A stretch of DNA of 6,483 bases from positions 1-6,483 of the forward strand of contig JAUVEX010000055.1 of assembly GCA_030594585.1 (NCBI GenBank), given 5' to 3'. A program made the translations under genes and the position numbers. This DNA comes from an archaeon. GTDB taxonomy: Archaea > EX4484-52 > B79-G9. This document shows, one piece after another, positions 5,384 to 6,483 of this stretch (position 1 is its first letter; every line of letters starts with the position of its first letter). The notes below the pieces were generated by a model. It made no database searches. It was not told the DNA's origin and saw only the letters and a program-made list of their open reading frames with translations.

Positions 5384-5725
5384 ATGGCAGAAAATTTAAT
5401 TCATATAACAAAAGAAAATTTTGAAGACGAAATAAAAAACTCAAACGAACCTGTAATTATTGACTTTTGGGCTGGCTGGTGTATGCCGTGCAAGATGATG
5501 GGCCCAATTTTTGAAGCGTTGGCGCCAAAATATTCAGGAAAAATAAAATTTGCAAAAGCAAACACTGAAGAAGTGCAGGAAATAGCACAGCAGTTTGCAA
5601 TACAGGGAATTCCATCGTTAGTTGTGATGAACAAGGGTGTTGAAGTAAATCGATTTGTAGGAGTTATGCCCGAGCCTGTTTTAACGCAAAAAATTGATGA
5701 AGCGCTTGAAAAATTAAGCGAGTAG
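5384..5725 (+). CDS. trxA: Thioredoxin (active site WCMPC)
   Basis: The 113-aa protein is a full-length single-domain thioredoxin that reduces disulfides in cytosolic proteins, using electrons from a thioredoxin reductase not encoded here. PVIIDFWAGWCMPCKMMGPIFE (23-44) holds the active site Cys33-Met-Pro-Cys36. The usual dipeptide is Gly-Pro, and Met in its place is expected to alter the redox potential or partner choice (inference). Asp27 is the buried acid, and Pro77 in GIPSL (75-79) is the cis-proline. The last strand and helix are NRFVGVMPEPVLTQKIDEAL. The gene has a perfect Shine-Dalgarno and the tightest link in the window, 5 nt to the CoA-binding gene, so the two are probably co-transcribed. 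It diverges from a cysteine-containing regulator. Confidence 0.96.
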   Translation: MAENLIHITKENFEDEIKNSNEPVIIDFWAGWCMPCKMMGPIFEALAPKYSGKIKFAKANTEEVQEIAQQFAIQGIPSLVVMNKGVEVNRFVGVMPEPVLTQKIDEALEKLSE

Positions 5726-5730
5726 ATTCA

Positions 5731-6174
5731 ATGGGTAATACATGCAGTATTTGTTTTGACAAGAAAGACAAAACGAAAGATATCAAAATAAAAGAACTGC
5801 TCGAATCATCAAAAACAATTGCAATTGTCGGCATTTCAAGGGATGAAGAAAGCACATCAAACAGGTGCGGAGCATACCTAAAAAAGCACGGGTTTGTTGT
5901 GATTTCGGTAAACCCAAACGCCGAAAAAATAATTGGTCTGCTATCAATGACATCTCTTGAAGGCATTAAAGAAAAAGTGGATATTGTAAATGTTTTTAGG
6001 CCCAAAGAAGAAGCCGGACAAATAGCAACCAGTGCCGCCAAAATAAACGCAAAAGCTATATGGCTTCAGGAAGGAATAACAAGTAAAAAAGCAGAAAATA
6101 TCGCAAAAAAGAATAATATTTTCTTTGTTCAGAATCGGTGCATATACAAAGAGCATAAAAAACTTTGCCGCTAA
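5731..6174 (+). CDS. CoA-binding-domain protein (YccU/COG1832 type) with N-terminal CxxC
   Basis: The 147-aa protein is a single Rossmann-like CoA-binding domain, as in succinyl-CoA synthetase alpha but without the ligase parts. Visible blocks are KTIAIVGISRDEE (28-40, nucleotide loop), SNRCGAYLKKHGFVVISVNPN (43-63), VDIVNVFRPKEEAG (83-96), AIWLQEGITS (109-118) and VQNRCIYKEHKKL (133-145), which are the usual order for this family. The family is widespread and binds CoA in some structures, but its cellular role is unknown. The N-terminal segment MGNTCSICF adds a CxxC (Cys5, Cys8), and Cys46, Cys137 and Cys146 give five cysteines in all. Coupling to thioredoxin 5 nt upstream suggests a protein thiol or CoA-thiol role (inference). 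No clear Shine-Dalgarno precedes it. Confidence 0.9.
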   Translation: MGNTCSICFDKKDKTKDIKIKELLESSKTIAIVGISRDEESTSNRCGAYLKKHGFVVISVNPNAEKIIGLLSMTSLEGIKEKVDIVNVFRPKEEAGQIATSAAKINAKAIWLQEGITSKKAENIAKKNNIFFVQNRCIYKEHKKLCR

Positions 6175-6192
6175 AAGACAACTAAAAGACAA
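6171..6192 (+). repeat. Perfect 11-bp tandem duplication over a stop codon
   Basis: CTAAAAGACAA occurs twice head to tail at 6171-6181 and 6182-6192. The first copy contains the TAA stop of the CoA-binding gene (6172-6174). It looks like a small replication-slippage duplication in the spacer and leaves the reading frame intact. Confidence 0.8.
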
Positions 6193-6205
6193 CTGTGTGG
6201 TAATA

Positions 6206-6483
6206 ATGAAAAATACATTAGTTAAAATAAAAATAGCAATGGACCGGGGAAAATATTGGCTTAGTTATGTCCAGTTTTTCATGCTTCTTTTTGTTCTTGT
6301 AACAAGCATGAAGCAATACACAACATTTTCTTTTATTGGAAGCACAGAATGGCTTTTATTGCTTACCGTAACAACTCTTGTAGGTTTGGTTGTTTTGGGT
6401 TACATTGATTTGAAAGTATTGAAAACATACCAGACAGAATCAGAAATTTATGCACGGGTGAATCCAATTCAAAAAAAGATGCT
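6206..6483 (+). CDS. Uncharacterised membrane protein (partial, C-terminus beyond window)
   Basis: The frame from the ATG at 6206 is open for 92 codons to the window end; I translated it myself. It starts with a basic cytosolic segment (MKNTLVKIKIAMDRGKYW) and then has two hydrophobic helices, about 17-34 (LSYVQFFMLLFVLVT) and 48-67 (TEWLLLLTVTTLVGLVVLGY). A charged region follows, DLKVLKTYQTESEIYARVNP, which should be cytosolic. The positive N-terminus and the charged segment after TM2 suggest an N-in, C-in hairpin. No known family is recognised. It follows the CoA-binding gene by 31 nt on the same strand and could be the third gene of the trx operon. A GGTAAT at 6199-6204 resembles the Shine-Dalgarno but is only 1 nt from the ATG. 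Confidence 0.62.
   Translation, partial: MKNTLVKIKIAMDRGKYWLSYVQFFMLLFVLVTSMKQYTTFSFIGSTEWLLLLTVTTLVGLVVLGYIDLKVLKTYQTESEIYARVNPIQKKM

Overview
The window looks like a compact, AT-rich archaeal genome. The evidence is gene content plus promoter style. Gene content includes a Taw3 wybutosine tRNA-modification enzyme, the beta subunit of an ADP-forming acyl-CoA synthetase, a diglycine-ended ubiquitin-like (SAMP/ThiS-type) protein and archaeal winged-helix regulators. Most first-of-operon genes have a TATA-like box centred about 25-29 nt before the start codon and no Shine-Dalgarno, i.e. leaderless transcripts. The clearest Shine-Dalgarno is GGTGAT before trxA. The lineage cannot be fixed from this window; a euryarchaeal or DPANN-type archaeon is a reasonable guess.

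Layout. Positions 1-246 (-): 5' part of a Taw3 gene, cut by the window edge. 349-741 (+): RidA, with a start well inside the longest open frame. 742-857: convergent intergenic region with an AT-only hairpin giving U-tracts on both strands. 858-1502 (-): acdB. 1503-1580: divergent promoter region. 1581-2512 (+): likely operon of an HPP-family membrane protein, a 74-aa winged-helix protein and a 66-aa SAMP/ThiS-like protein. 2513-2540: a second bidirectional AT-rich hairpin between convergent genes. 2531-4297 (-): CPA2/Kef-type cation:proton antiporter with a cytosolic TrkA-N domain. 4347-4901 (-): uncharacterised HELAH zincin-like protein with a Cys-rich tail. 4963-5301 (-): small winged-helix regulator with four cysteines. 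5302-5383: divergent promoter region. 5384-6174 (+): thioredoxin (WCMPC) followed after 5 nt by a CoA-binding-domain protein with an N-terminal CxxC. 6206-6483 (+): a membrane protein with two visible TM segments, cut by the window edge.

How the genes may work together. Most are housekeeping: tRNA modification, removal of reactive enamines/imines (RidA), substrate-level ATP synthesis from acyl-CoA (AcdB). The right half is the most suggestive part. A cysteine-containing regulator is transcribed divergently from thioredoxin and a CxxC-bearing CoA-binding protein, and downstream of it on its own strand lie a Cys-tailed putative metalloprotease and a Kef-like antiporter. A thiol/redox-stress neighbourhood is an inference only, since each minus-strand gene appears to have its own promoter. 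No mobile element, CRISPR array, tRNA or rRNA was seen. No gene-free stretch exceeds 300 bases; the longest are 247-348 and 742-857.
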